DNA of 64,000 bases from Saprospiraceae bacterium. GTDB lineage: Bacteria > Bacteroidota > Bacteroidia > Chitinophagales > Saprospiraceae. Made by a program: the position numbers and the translations under genes. Every line of letters begins with the position of its first letter. Within the stretch, counting starts at the first letter, position 1. The stretch is from positions 53,404-117,403 of the forward strand of contig JAHDDE010000006.1 of NCBI GenBank assembly GCA_020629515.1. Reading direction: 5' to 3'. Below the pieces are notes generated by a model. It was not told where the DNA came from. It searched no databases and saw only the letters and a list, made by a program, of their open reading frames with translations. Of this stretch, positions 44,748 through 53,324 are shown piece by piece.

Positions 44748-46265
44748 TCAAGAAAACAGCGATTGTAATTTCATCGCAACTCCCATATCTCCGTCAATTT
44801 TGATTTTTCCAGACATTACTGCACCCATAGGGTTAAGATCTCCATTTACTAAACGAGTGAAATCATCTTGAGATATTTTTATTGTGCAATCAGCATCTAC
44901 ATTTTCTGCACTGACGGTGTTTTCACTTAGAGTGCCGTCTATAAAAAGCTGATCATCCCCGAAATCAAATTTAAGAGTCTTCCCTAGAGGAGATGCTGAA
45001 CTCGCTTTGACTCCTACATCAGAAAGTATTGACTCAAAGGTAGCATTCACCTTAGGAACTTCTTTTGTATTATTGGACCGTTCCACTATATTCTTAGATG
45101 ATTTAGGATTATCATAATTCACATCATCTATTATAATCTTAGCTATAATCTCTCTCATGATCTCAGAAGATCCCCCACCGATAGTGCCGACTCTTACATC
45201 TCTATACATTCGAGCTAAAGGGTATTCCTCCATAAATCCATAGCCACCATAAAACTGAAGACATTGAGTAGCGACTTTTTCGGCCAATTCTGTTGCTAAT
45301 AACTTTGCCATAGAGCAAAGTTTAACATCATATATATTATCAGCGTACATCTTACAGCAATGATAACTGAATGCCTTGAGCGCTTCAACTTCTGAAGCGA
45401 GCTGCGCTATGCGATGTCTCAAAACCTGAAACTTATTTATGGATCTCCCAAAGGCCTCCCTCTCTGACATATATTGTAAGGTCATCTCTATAGCTGTCTC
45501 CATACCAGTAACTGCCCCAGGCACCGCACATAATCGTTCTAATTGCAATCCATTCATTAAATAATAAAACCCTCTTCCCTCTTCCCCAATTAGGTTCTCT
45601 ACAGGAACTTTCACATTATCAAAATTAATCTCTGCTGTATCCGAACAATGCCATCCTAATTTTTTCAATTTTCGAGTAGACACACCATCCATTTTTTGTT
45701 CGATCACCAAAAGACTTACTCCAGCTGCTCCAGCTTCTGGATCTGTCTTTACTACAGTAACTATAAAATCACCATAAACCCCATTAGTTATAAATGTCTT
45801 GGAACCATTTACGATGTAATAATCGCCTTCCCTTTTAGCAGTAGTCTTAATGTTCTGTGCATCAGAACCTGCACTTGGTTCGGTAATGCCAATCGAACTT
45901 ATTAAGTCTCCTGAAATTATACCAGGTAAATACTTTTGCTTGAGCGCTTCAGATCCAAACTTAAGAATATTTGGACATGACATATACTGAACAACCTGTT
46001 GTGTGATAGCAAACCCTCCAGAATTCATTCTACATAGCTCTTCATTAAAAACTACATCATAGAAGAAATCAAGATTGGCTCCTCCATATTGCTCGGGATA
46101 TGATAACCCTAAAAATCCCATATCACCCATTTTTTTCCAGATATCTCTAGGTGTACGTCGTTGCTCTTCCCATTTTTCGATATTGGGAGCTACCTCTTTT
46201 TCTAAAAATGCTCTCAAGCTTTCACGAAACATTTCGTGCTCTTCGGTAAAGTAATAGCTATTCAT
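44748..46265 (-). CDS. Acyl-CoA dehydrogenase fused to a C-terminal SCP2 sterol-carrier domain
   Basis: Residues 1-385 form a full acyl-CoA dehydrogenase. FAD contacts are in GITEPSAGSDAQNIKTTA and YGGYGFMEEYPLARMYRD. The usual C-terminal catalytic Glu (MCAD type) is replaced by Gly in TIGGGSSEIMR, while Glu243 in LQLERLCAV sits where isovaleryl-CoA and long-chain dehydrogenases keep their base. A linker (386-410) leads to an SCP2 domain (about 410-505: LKFDFGDDQLFIDGTLSEN, CTIKISQDDFTRLVNGDLNP, GKIKIDGDMGVAMKL). SCP2 folds bind acyl-CoAs and sterols. It is the last gene of the catabolic operon, 21 bp after the HSDL2-like gene. Confidence 0.92.
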   Translation of the reverse strand: MNSYYFTEEHEMFRESLRAFLEKEVAPNIEKWEEQRRTPRDIWKKMGDMGFLGLSYPEQYGGANLDFFYDVVFNEELCRMNSGGFAITQQVVQYMSCPNILKFGSEALKQKYLPGIISGDLISSIGITEPSAGSDAQNIKTTAKREGDYYIVNGSKTFITNGVYGDFIVTVVKTDPEAGAAGVSLLVIEQKMDGVSTRKLKKLGWHCSDTAEINFDNVKVPVENLIGEEGRGFYYLMNGLQLERLCAVPGAVTGMETAIEMTLQYMSEREAFGRSINKFQVLRHRIAQLASEVEALKAFSYHCCKMYADNIYDVKLCSMAKLLATELAEKVATQCLQFYGGYGFMEEYPLARMYRDVRVGTIGGGSSEIMREIIAKIIIDDVNYDNPKSSKNIVERSNNTKEVPKVNATFESILSDVGVKASSASPLGKTLKFDFGDDQLFIDGTLSENTVSAENVDADCTIKISQDDFTRLVNGDLNPMGAVMSGKIKIDGDMGVAMKLQSLFS

Positions 46266-46286
46266 TTAATATTTTTTTTTGAAAGA

Positions 46287-47102
46287 TTATTCGACAAATA
46301 AGTCTTTAAATAATGTTTTAGATGTGTCGACAGCATAAGAATCAAAATTATCAACCCCTGACTCCTTCAAGACATCTTCATCTATAAAGAAGTTACCCGT
46401 ACACGTTTTACTATCTCGTGATAATATTTCGAATGCTGCATCAGCCATTATGCTTGGCTTTCTACTACAGGCCATCATATCATCACCTCCAAGTGCAAAC
46501 TTAACTGCGGCAGTTGCTATAGTGGTTTGTGGCCATAGCGCATTAGCTGCAACCCCATATTTCTTCAACTCCTCAGCTAAACCTAAGACCGTCATACTCA
46601 TACCATACTTGGACATAGTATATCCCAGATGTGCCCCAAACCATTCAGGTTTAAGATTAAGAGGTGGCGACAGTGTCAAAATATGTCCATTATTAGATTT
46701 TTTCAGAAAAGGAATGCAGTACTTACTTACCATAAATGTCCCTCGAACATTTATCGAATGCATTAAATCGAACCTTTTCATCTGAAGATCTTCAGTATTG
46801 GAGAGGTTAATTGCGCTGGCATTATTCACTAAGACATCTATGCCTCCAAAATGATCTACTGCTTTATCAATGGCATTCTTAACAATCTCTTCTGAGCGCA
46901 CATCAACGATCAGAGGAAGTGCTCTACCCCCTGCTGCTATTATTTCATCTGCAGCTGAATAAATAGTACCCTCTAATTTTGGATGAGGTTCTGCGGTCTT
47001 AGCGGCAACAACAATGTTAGCCCCTTCTCGAGCCAATCTTAATGCTATGGCTTTACCTATTCCTCGACTTGCTCCACTAATAAATGCAGTTATATTTTTC
47101 AT
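46287..47102 (-). CDS. Short-chain dehydrogenase closely related to the SDR half of HSDL2
   Basis: The 271-residue SDR has the NAD(P) motif SGASRGIGKAIAL, the NNAS motif, and the active-site YTMSK. From memory, its sequence tracks animal HSDL2 along the whole SDR domain: AAKTAEPHPKLEGTIYSAA, INVRGTFMVSKYCIPFLKKS, SPPLNLKPEWF, YGMSMTVLGLAEE, NALWPQTTIATAA and TGNFFIDEDVLKESGVDNFD. HSDL2 carries a C-terminal SCP2 domain that is missing here, but the next gene has one. AtuB of the terpene cluster is also an SDR. Substrate is inferred to be a hydroxyacyl-CoA or alcohol. Confidence 0.9.
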   Translation of the reverse strand: MKNITAFISGASRGIGKAIALRLAREGANIVVAAKTAEPHPKLEGTIYSAADEIIAAGGRALPLIVDVRSEEIVKNAIDKAVDHFGGIDVLVNNASAINLSNTEDLQMKRFDLMHSINVRGTFMVSKYCIPFLKKSNNGHILTLSPPLNLKPEWFGAHLGYTMSKYGMSMTVLGLAEELKKYGVAANALWPQTTIATAAVKFALGGDDMMACSRKPSIMADAAFEILSRDSKTCTGNFFIDEDVLKESGVDNFDSYAVDTSKTLFKDLFVE

Positions 47103-47105
47103 AAT

Positions 47106-48785
47106 TTATGTTCTGTTTATCCATATTACTTTTCGATCATTTGAGTGCCAATTCAAATAATGCTGAGAGTACTTATTGTCCAATTCGCCTCTCTTGACCT
47201 TTAATGTTGGCGTGAGAAGATTATTCATTTCACTCCATTCGTCCCGATCAACTATAATCGTAGAGACACGTTGATAATTGGCTAAATTATTATTGAGCTC
47301 TCCTAATGATTTTTCCAGGGATTCATTGACTTCTTCTATCGTCACGGACTTTGCCTTTTCGGATAGATTGAGCATACATATAGGCTGAGGAATACCTAAT
47401 CCAGCGACACAACATTGCTCTATATATTCATTTTTAGAAAGAACTTCCTCCATGGGGTTTGGAGTAATGTAACTCCCCTTAGAAGTCTTAAAAGCATCTT
47501 TAACTCTTCCGATCACCCTAACAAATCCATCTGAATCAATTGATCCTCTATCACCACTATGCATCCAGCCATCGATCAATACCTCTTTAGTTTTCTCAAG
47601 ATCTTTATAATAACCAGTCATCATATATGGAGACTTCATTAATATCTCTTGTGTATCAGAATCTATCTTCACTTCGCCATGAGGTATTGCTCTTCCTACA
47701 GAATCAGCAGGCGTGTTTAAGTCGACACCATTGGTCATAGAACCACATACCTCAGTCATACCATAAGCCTCTATAAGATGAAGGCCGAGAGATTGATACC
47801 ACTCTTTCAAAAAGCGGGGAGTAATAGCAGCTCCGGTAGCAACTATTTGCGCATCACGAAGGCCGAGAGCAGTACGCACTTTCTTTTTGATAAACCTTGA
47901 AACAAATGGTATCTTAAAAAGTAGATCTAATTTTTTTTGTGAAGTTTGAGCTGTAACACCAAGATAAAATTTAGTCCAAATTCTCGGAACTGCAAAAAGA
48001 ATAGTCGGTTGGGTATCTCGGATGTTTTTAGCGAATGTATCTAAACTCTCAGCAAAAGAGATCATACCTCCTACATATAGACAAGGTACTTCCAAACCCA
48101 TACGCTCTCCGACATGATTAAGTGGAAGAAAAGAAAAAAAACGCTTAGGGTTCATCTTATAAATTCCTACAAAACCCGATTCCTTTTCATTCTTCATTAA
48201 TAGCGCTGGAGTTCGATGTATATGCATCACTCCCTTAGGCTCACCGGTTGTACCCGATGTGAATTTTATAGTCCATAGGTCATCTAAGTCAGGAATAAAG
48301 CTCGCCTGATTCAAAGGAGAATTTTCTATTATTGACGACCAACTTTCACCTTGTTCTATGACCGCATTACCTGTATACTCTCCAAAATTAATAATCTTAA
48401 CATCATTTGGAATAGCCTCAATTTTATCACCCCATGTATCTAATTTTCCTACAAAAATGGCTTTACAATCACTCTTTTCAACAACAACTTTTAGTTGCTC
48501 CTTGGGTAGGCTGGCATACAGTGGTACAGATACACAGCCTGTCATCATAATAGCCAAATCAGCAATAACCCAGTGATAACAGTTTTTAGATAAAATACAA
48601 ATATGATCTCCACGATTAAGGCCCAATGAAAGCAAATGAGATGAAACTTTTCTTGCTTCTACTCCGGCTTCAGCATATGTCAATGTCTGCCAAGAATTGC
48701 CCTTCGGCTGGCGTAAAAAGATTTCATCGGGAGTCGTCGCTTCCCAATGGTAAAACATTTCTATAATACTTTTAAGCTCTTTCAT
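47106..48785 (-). CDS. AMP-forming acyl-CoA synthetase (long-chain type)
   Basis: The 559-residue adenylate-forming enzyme has the P-loop FTSGTTGEPKGVMHIH, the A5 motif EAYGMTEVCG, the A7/A8 motifs MHSGDRGSIDSDGFVRVIGR followed by KDAFKTSKGSYITPNPME, and a C-terminal lysine region (TPTLKVKRGELDNKY). It resembles the FadD15/COG1022 group of long-chain acyl-CoA ligases. It should activate the acid degraded by this operon. It lies 3 bp before the HSDL2-like gene, matching the AtuH-like ligase role. Confidence 0.92.
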   Translation of the reverse strand: MKELKSIIEMFYHWEATTPDEIFLRQPKGNSWQTLTYAEAGVEARKVSSHLLSLGLNRGDHICILSKNCYHWVIADLAIMMTGCVSVPLYASLPKEQLKVVVEKSDCKAIFVGKLDTWGDKIEAIPNDVKIINFGEYTGNAVIEQGESWSSIIENSPLNQASFIPDLDDLWTIKFTSGTTGEPKGVMHIHRTPALLMKNEKESGFVGIYKMNPKRFFSFLPLNHVGERMGLEVPCLYVGGMISFAESLDTFAKNIRDTQPTILFAVPRIWTKFYLGVTAQTSQKKLDLLFKIPFVSRFIKKKVRTALGLRDAQIVATGAAITPRFLKEWYQSLGLHLIEAYGMTEVCGSMTNGVDLNTPADSVGRAIPHGEVKIDSDTQEILMKSPYMMTGYYKDLEKTKEVLIDGWMHSGDRGSIDSDGFVRVIGRVKDAFKTSKGSYITPNPMEEVLSKNEYIEQCCVAGLGIPQPICMLNLSEKAKSVTIEEVNESLEKSLGELNNNLANYQRVSTIIVDRDEWSEMNNLLTPTLKVKRGELDNKYSQHYLNWHSNDRKVIWINRT

Positions 48786-48797
48786 TGTACTATTTTT

Positions 48798-49610
48798 TTA
48801 CTGTTTCATCATATTTCTCATGGTTTTGATCAAACCCATTCTATCTGAAGATAAATGTTCGCATCCATCTACATAAAGCGTTACTCCACTTATATAAGAC
48901 GAAAGTGGGCTACTCAAGAATAACACTGCATTGCTCACATCTTCCACAGTACCAAATCGACCAAAGAGATTTTCTTTTCGAGCTTTGTTAAAATCATCTT
49001 GAATCTGCTGTGGATAGGTACTTAATCCAGAGGACTCTATAGTGCCAGGAGCTACACAATTAATTCTAACACCACTTCTTGCCCATTCTTGTGCTAATGT
49101 TTTAGTAAGGTTCTCCACACCAGCTCTCGCTGCACCTGTGTGAGCCATACCTGGAAATCCTCGATATGTATTGGCTACAATATTTACGATAGTCCCACTC
49201 TTTTGTTGGTGAAAGAAAGAATTATAAATCACCTGTGAGACATAAAATGTACCATTTAAATTGTTGTTAATCACTGAAGCCCACCCGTTTTCACTAATCA
49301 ATTCAGCAGGAGCTGGGAATTGACCGCCAGCATTATTAATGAGTATATCAACCTTCCCAAATGTTTCTTTAATCCGAGACGACATTGCTTTTATATCCTC
49401 CATTTTTCGGATATCACATGCAATACATTCTACATTGCCATATTTACTAAGCTCAATTGTTGCTTGTTTTAGTTCTTTTTCCTTTCTGGAACATATAAAA
49501 ACCTTGGCACCGTAGCTTAAAAAGTCTTTAGCTATTTCATAGCCGATTCCTGATCGACCACCTGTAACTAATGCCACCTTGTCTTTAAACAATTCTTTTT
49601 GATACATCAT
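48798..49610 (-). CDS. Short-chain dehydrogenase related to peroxisomal enoyl-CoA reductases
   Basis: The 270-residue SDR has the cofactor motif VTGGRSGIGYEIA and NNAGGQFPAPAELISENGW followed by HTGAARAGVENLTKTLAQEW and RINCVAPGTIESSG. This pattern is that of animal PECR and 2,4-dienoyl-CoA reductase-like proteins, in which the classical YxxxK is not kept: here the Tyr is replaced in the HTGAAR segment and Lys by Arg. It is likely to reduce or oxidise an acyl-CoA double bond or hydroxyl. Start at ATG 49610 preferred; TTG 49616 adds two residues. Confidence 0.88.
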   Translation of the reverse strand: MMYQKELFKDKVALVTGGRSGIGYEIAKDFLSYGAKVFICSRKEKELKQATIELSKYGNVECIACDIRKMEDIKAMSSRIKETFGKVDILINNAGGQFPAPAELISENGWASVINNNLNGTFYVSQVIYNSFFHQQKSGTIVNIVANTYRGFPGMAHTGAARAGVENLTKTLAQEWARSGVRINCVAPGTIESSGLSTYPQQIQDDFNKARKENLFGRFGTVEDVSNAVLFLSSPLSSYISGVTLYVDGCEHLSSDRMGLIKTMRNMMKQ

Positions 49611-49618
49611 GACCAACT

Positions 49619-50476
49619 TTAGTGTCTAAATGGAATATTCAACATTTCCCTCGCTTCTTCAGTCGTCGCTATCTGCCTTCCTATTAATTGGGCTAATTTG
49701 GCACCTTCCTCTACCAATTCTCCATTGCTTTTTGCCATTTCTCCTGAAGGCAAATAGAAATTGTCCTCCATTCCAACTCTAAAGCTCCCCCCCATCGCAG
49801 CGGCGATAGCGGATAGCCTCCACTGATCTCTACTAATCACTATAGATTGCCAGTGCCTACCCTCAGGCACTTGTTTAATCTGGTGTATTAAATTTTCTGG
49901 AGTTGCCGGAATTCCTCCCATAACTCCCATAACAAGACTATAGGTTGCATTATCTGGCAACAATCCCATATCTCTAAAAATATCAGCATTACGAATATGT
50001 CCTGTATCAAAGCATTCCATTTCAGGACAAGTCCCAGCTTCATTGATCAAATTGATCACATATTGCATAGTGGTATATGAGTTTTCAAAAACACCATCCC
50101 AATAGAATTTCTTATTCTTTTTTGAATATATCGCATAATTCATTGAACTCATATTGAATGCGGCTACATCAGGTCGAGTCACTGGAATATGTTTCATTCT
50201 TTCTTCCTTACTAAGTCCGATAGCACCTGTAGAAAAATTGATTATCACATTGGGGCATCTTTGACGTACTTCCTCATGAATTGCTTCAAATACTTCAGTT
50301 CTCCAACTTGGGGTTCCATCATCCTCACGGGCATGTATATGCAAGATAGAAGCTCCAGCATCAACTGCTCTCCGACCCTCTTCACCCAATTCTTTAGGTG
50401 TATATGGTATATGAGGGCAGTGATTTCGATTAGTAGCTGCACCAGTTAAGGCACATGATAGTATGAGTTTCTTCAC
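49619..50476 (-). CDS. BKACE-family beta-keto acid cleavage enzyme
   Basis: The 285-residue TIM-barrel protein belongs to the former DUF849 family whose reference member is 3-keto-5-aminohexanoate cleavage enzyme. Visible are the N-terminal AxTGA strand (CALTGAATNRNHCPHIPYTP), the zinc-binding ILHIHAREDDG and the FDTGHI segment. Members condense a beta-keto acid with acetyl-CoA to give acetoacetate and a new acyl-CoA. Its presence here, where Atu and Liu clusters have a lyase, suggests the chain-cleavage step. The start is GTG 50476; an in-frame stop lies three codons upstream. Confidence 0.9.
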   Translation of the reverse strand: MKKLILSCALTGAATNRNHCPHIPYTPKELGEEGRRAVDAGASILHIHAREDDGTPSWRTEVFEAIHEEVRQRCPNVIINFSTGAIGLSKEERMKHIPVTRPDVAAFNMSSMNYAIYSKKNKKFYWDGVFENSYTTMQYVINLINEAGTCPEMECFDTGHIRNADIFRDMGLLPDNATYSLVMGVMGGIPATPENLIHQIKQVPEGRHWQSIVISRDQWRLSAIAAAMGGSFRVGMEDNFYLPSGEMAKSNGELVEEGAKLAQLIGRQIATTEEAREMLNIPFRH

Positions 50477-50496
50477 TATATAGATTTATTTGATAA

Positions 50497-51318
50497 TTAT
50501 TGCCCAGTCCACTTGGGTTTTCTTTTCTCCTTAAATGCAGCGAGTCCTTCTCTGCCATCTTCTGAAGCAATTGTTTTTTGCAGCATATCAAATAGATACT
50601 TATGCTCAGAAGCAGAAGGTAAAATATGGTCATATGATTCTAAACCCATCCGAATAGCTGATGGGCTATTTTGTCTTAATTCATTTATGATATCCCCGAC
50701 CGCCCCATCGATTTCTTCAGCCTTACAAATGTGGCTCACCAACCCATAATGTAGCGCATCCTTAACTGGTAAATTATAGCCTCTGATACACCAATCTATC
50801 ACTTTACGTGCAGGCATAACTTTTAACAGGGCCGCCATTACTTGAAATGGATATAATCCTCTCTTAACTTCGGGTAATCCAAACTTTATGTCATCCTGTG
50901 CAATCACAATATTGCAGCCTGCCAAAAAGAAAAATCCACCTGCATATACATCACCAGTAACCTTAGCAATGGTTGGTTTATATACCTTATTAAATAATTC
51001 TCCTATCAAGACTTCACCCTTGGGAGATGGTATAGTTGAGTCATTTTCTTCGATTATCCCTATCATTGCCTTTAAGTCAGCGCCGGCACAAAATATGTTG
51101 CCTTTTGCACCTAATACGATCATCCAAATTTGATTATTGAAATGTGCATAATGCAATGCAAACGCAATCTCATTTACCAATTGAGGGTGTAGAGCATTTT
51201 TCTTATTAGCTCTATTCAGAGTGAGGTAAAGCACGTTTTCTTTTTCTTCAACCAGTAGATAGGCAAACGTTTGCTCATGTATATTTGATACTTCTTCTTT
51301 TTGATATAAATTCATCAT
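50497..51318 (-). CDS. Crotonase-family hydratase (methylglutaconyl/AtuE-like)
   Basis: The 273-residue crotonase keeps the oxyanion segment IFCAGADLKAM and the second catalytic glutamate in FGLPEVKRGLYP, but the first glutamate is replaced: AGGFFFLAGCN stands where classical hydratases have GGGCELA. Loss at this place also occurs in LiuC/AtuE-type hydratases that act on glutaconyl-CoA branches, so hydration of the carboxylated product is the likely role. It lies 11 bp after the carboxylase biotin subunit gene. Family clear, substrate inferred. Confidence 0.88.
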   Translation of the reverse strand: MMNLYQKEEVSNIHEQTFAYLLVEEKENVLYLTLNRANKKNALHPQLVNEIAFALHYAHFNNQIWMIVLGAKGNIFCAGADLKAMIGIIEENDSTIPSPKGEVLIGELFNKVYKPTIAKVTGDVYAGGFFFLAGCNIVIAQDDIKFGLPEVKRGLYPFQVMAALLKVMPARKVIDWCIRGYNLPVKDALHYGLVSHICKAEEIDGAVGDIINELRQNSPSAIRMGLESYDHILPSASEHKYLFDMLQKTIASEDGREGLAAFKEKRKPKWTGQ

Positions 51319-51329
51319 GATTTAATTCT

Positions 51330-53324
51330 TCAATCCTTCATTTTAAGCATTAGAAATCCAGCTTCAATAACCTGATTATCAGATACATACACCTCATCTA
51401 CCACACCTGACTCGTCTGCCTCAATGGTACTCTCCATTTTCATAGAGCTTATCACTAAAAGGCTATCTCCTTTTTCAACCGTCTGCCCATCTACTACGAG
51501 GACCTTGACAACTTGTGCAGGCATTGGAGCAATATAGCCCCCTGTTTGTTGTTCAACTTCTTTATGAGGAAGACGTGGGAGTTTTCTCACCACTATATTG
51601 CCAATATGAGGAGTATGTATATAGGCTTTATGAAGGTCATTAACTATAGAAAAAGATCTTCTCAGACCATCAACCTCGATACAAATTTCATCAGATCCAA
51701 CAGTGGCTATAGCTACATTTAGCACATTATCATCAATGATAAATTCCAATTTATTTTCCCTCAAGTATTTGTATTTGACTGGATACTTTTCATCCTCCAA
51801 TTGGTACAGGACAAATTGGTGCTCATAAAAGCTATTTCGCCAACCAGAAGGCATCGACTTTAGCAAAGTGCGTTGATGATTTCTATTGTACCAGTCATAA
51901 CAAGTAATCGCTATTAATGCCAGAACTAATTCGTTTTGATCAGTCGGCGGGGCTTTGTCAATAGCGATAAAATCATTGATAAAATGTGTATCATAATCAC
52001 CCTTCCTAAAATTGTCATGATCAATTATTTGTAACAAAAAGTCTTGATTGGTGACCATGCCAGCACAAGTCATATTTTTTAGTACGTAGGACAATTTTCT
52101 ATGAGCCGTTGCCCTGTCTGCAGCCACGACTATCAACTTAGATATCATAGGGTCATAGTACATAGATATCTCAGATCCCGATTTAACCGCAGTATCCACT
52201 CTCAATCCTTCAACCATTGGATAGCTCAACTTTAAGATTCGTCCGGTTACTGGATTAAAATCATTATATGGATCTTCTGCATATAACCTCACTTCTATAG
52301 CATAACCCTGAGCGCTTACATCATCCTGTTTAATAGGTAAAGATTTGCCTTGAGCACACTGTATTTGTAGTTGAACTAAATCTAAACCTGTTATTTCCTC
52401 CGTTACAGGATGTTCAACCTGCAGTCGAGTATTGACCTCCAAAAAATAAAATTCTCCTGTCCGATCATCAAATATGAACTCTACAGTACCAGCATTATCA
52501 TACTTGATGGCTTTAGCAGCATTTACTGCAGCTTCCCCCATAGATGCACGCAACTCTGGTGTCATTATCGGAGATGGGCTTTCTTCTACTACTTTCTGGT
52601 ATCGTCGTTGTATCGTGCACTCCCTCTCTAAGATGTGGATATAATTACCATGTCTATCTCCAAATATTTGAAATTCAATATGACGTCCCGATTCCACATA
52701 TTTTTCAATAATTAATTCATCATCCCCAAATGCATTAAGTGATTCTCTCTTGGCGGCATCTATAGCCTTATCCAATTGATCAGATGAATGAACAATCCGC
52801 ATACCTTTTCCCCCACCCCCAGCTGTTGCTTTCAGTAGTAGTGGAAATCCTATTTTCTTAGCTTCGATGATCAAGCGATCCTTAGACTGGTCTTTGCCTT
52901 GATAACCTGGTACCGTTGGGACTTTATTTTTAATCATGATATCTTTCGCCTTAGATTTAGAGCCCATGGCATCTATGGCTTCAGGATGAGGACCAATAAA
53001 TATTAATCCTTCTTCATGACATCTTCGAGCGAAGTCAGCATTCTCTGATAAAAATCCATAACCTGGATGAACAGCATCCACCTTGGTTATTTTAGCCGCA
53101 CTAATAATCTTATCTATGGCTAAATATGAATCTGCAGGGTTGCTTGGCCCTATATGAATTGCCTCATCTGCTTCTTTTACATAAGGTAGATTTGAATCTG
53201 CATCCGAATATACGGCGACTGACCTTATGCCCATTTTACGGCACGTTCTACTCACACGAGCAGAGATTTCTCCTCGATTGGCTATAAGAATCGAATTAAT
53301 TGTACTAATGTCTCCAAACTCCAT
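51330..53324 (-). CDS. Acyl-CoA carboxylase alpha subunit (biotin carboxylase plus biotin carrier)
   Basis: The 664-residue protein has a biotin carboxylase domain (about 10-450: LIANRGEISARV, ATAGGGGKGMRIV, EKYVESGRHIEFQIFGD, EVNTRLQVEHPVTE), an intermediate BT-like domain and a C-terminal biotin carrier. The biotinylated Lys is in ISSMKMES near residue 629. Layout and length fit the methylcrotonyl-CoA/geranyl-CoA carboxylase alpha type rather than acetyl-CoA carboxylase of fatty acid synthesis. I start at ATG 53324. A GTG at 53336 is possible. Either way it overlaps the beta subunit gene by 20-32 bp. Confidence 0.92.
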   Translation of the reverse strand: MEFGDISTINSILIANRGEISARVSRTCRKMGIRSVAVYSDADSNLPYVKEADEAIHIGPSNPADSYLAIDKIISAAKITKVDAVHPGYGFLSENADFARRCHEEGLIFIGPHPEAIDAMGSKSKAKDIMIKNKVPTVPGYQGKDQSKDRLIIEAKKIGFPLLLKATAGGGGKGMRIVHSSDQLDKAIDAAKRESLNAFGDDELIIEKYVESGRHIEFQIFGDRHGNYIHILERECTIQRRYQKVVEESPSPIMTPELRASMGEAAVNAAKAIKYDNAGTVEFIFDDRTGEFYFLEVNTRLQVEHPVTEEITGLDLVQLQIQCAQGKSLPIKQDDVSAQGYAIEVRLYAEDPYNDFNPVTGRILKLSYPMVEGLRVDTAVKSGSEISMYYDPMISKLIVVAADRATAHRKLSYVLKNMTCAGMVTNQDFLLQIIDHDNFRKGDYDTHFINDFIAIDKAPPTDQNELVLALIAITCYDWYNRNHQRTLLKSMPSGWRNSFYEHQFVLYQLEDEKYPVKYKYLRENKLEFIIDDNVLNVAIATVGSDEICIEVDGLRRSFSIVNDLHKAYIHTPHIGNIVVRKLPRLPHKEVEQQTGGYIAPMPAQVVKVLVVDGQTVEKGDSLLVISSMKMESTIEADESGVVDEVYVSDNQVIEAGFLMLKMKD

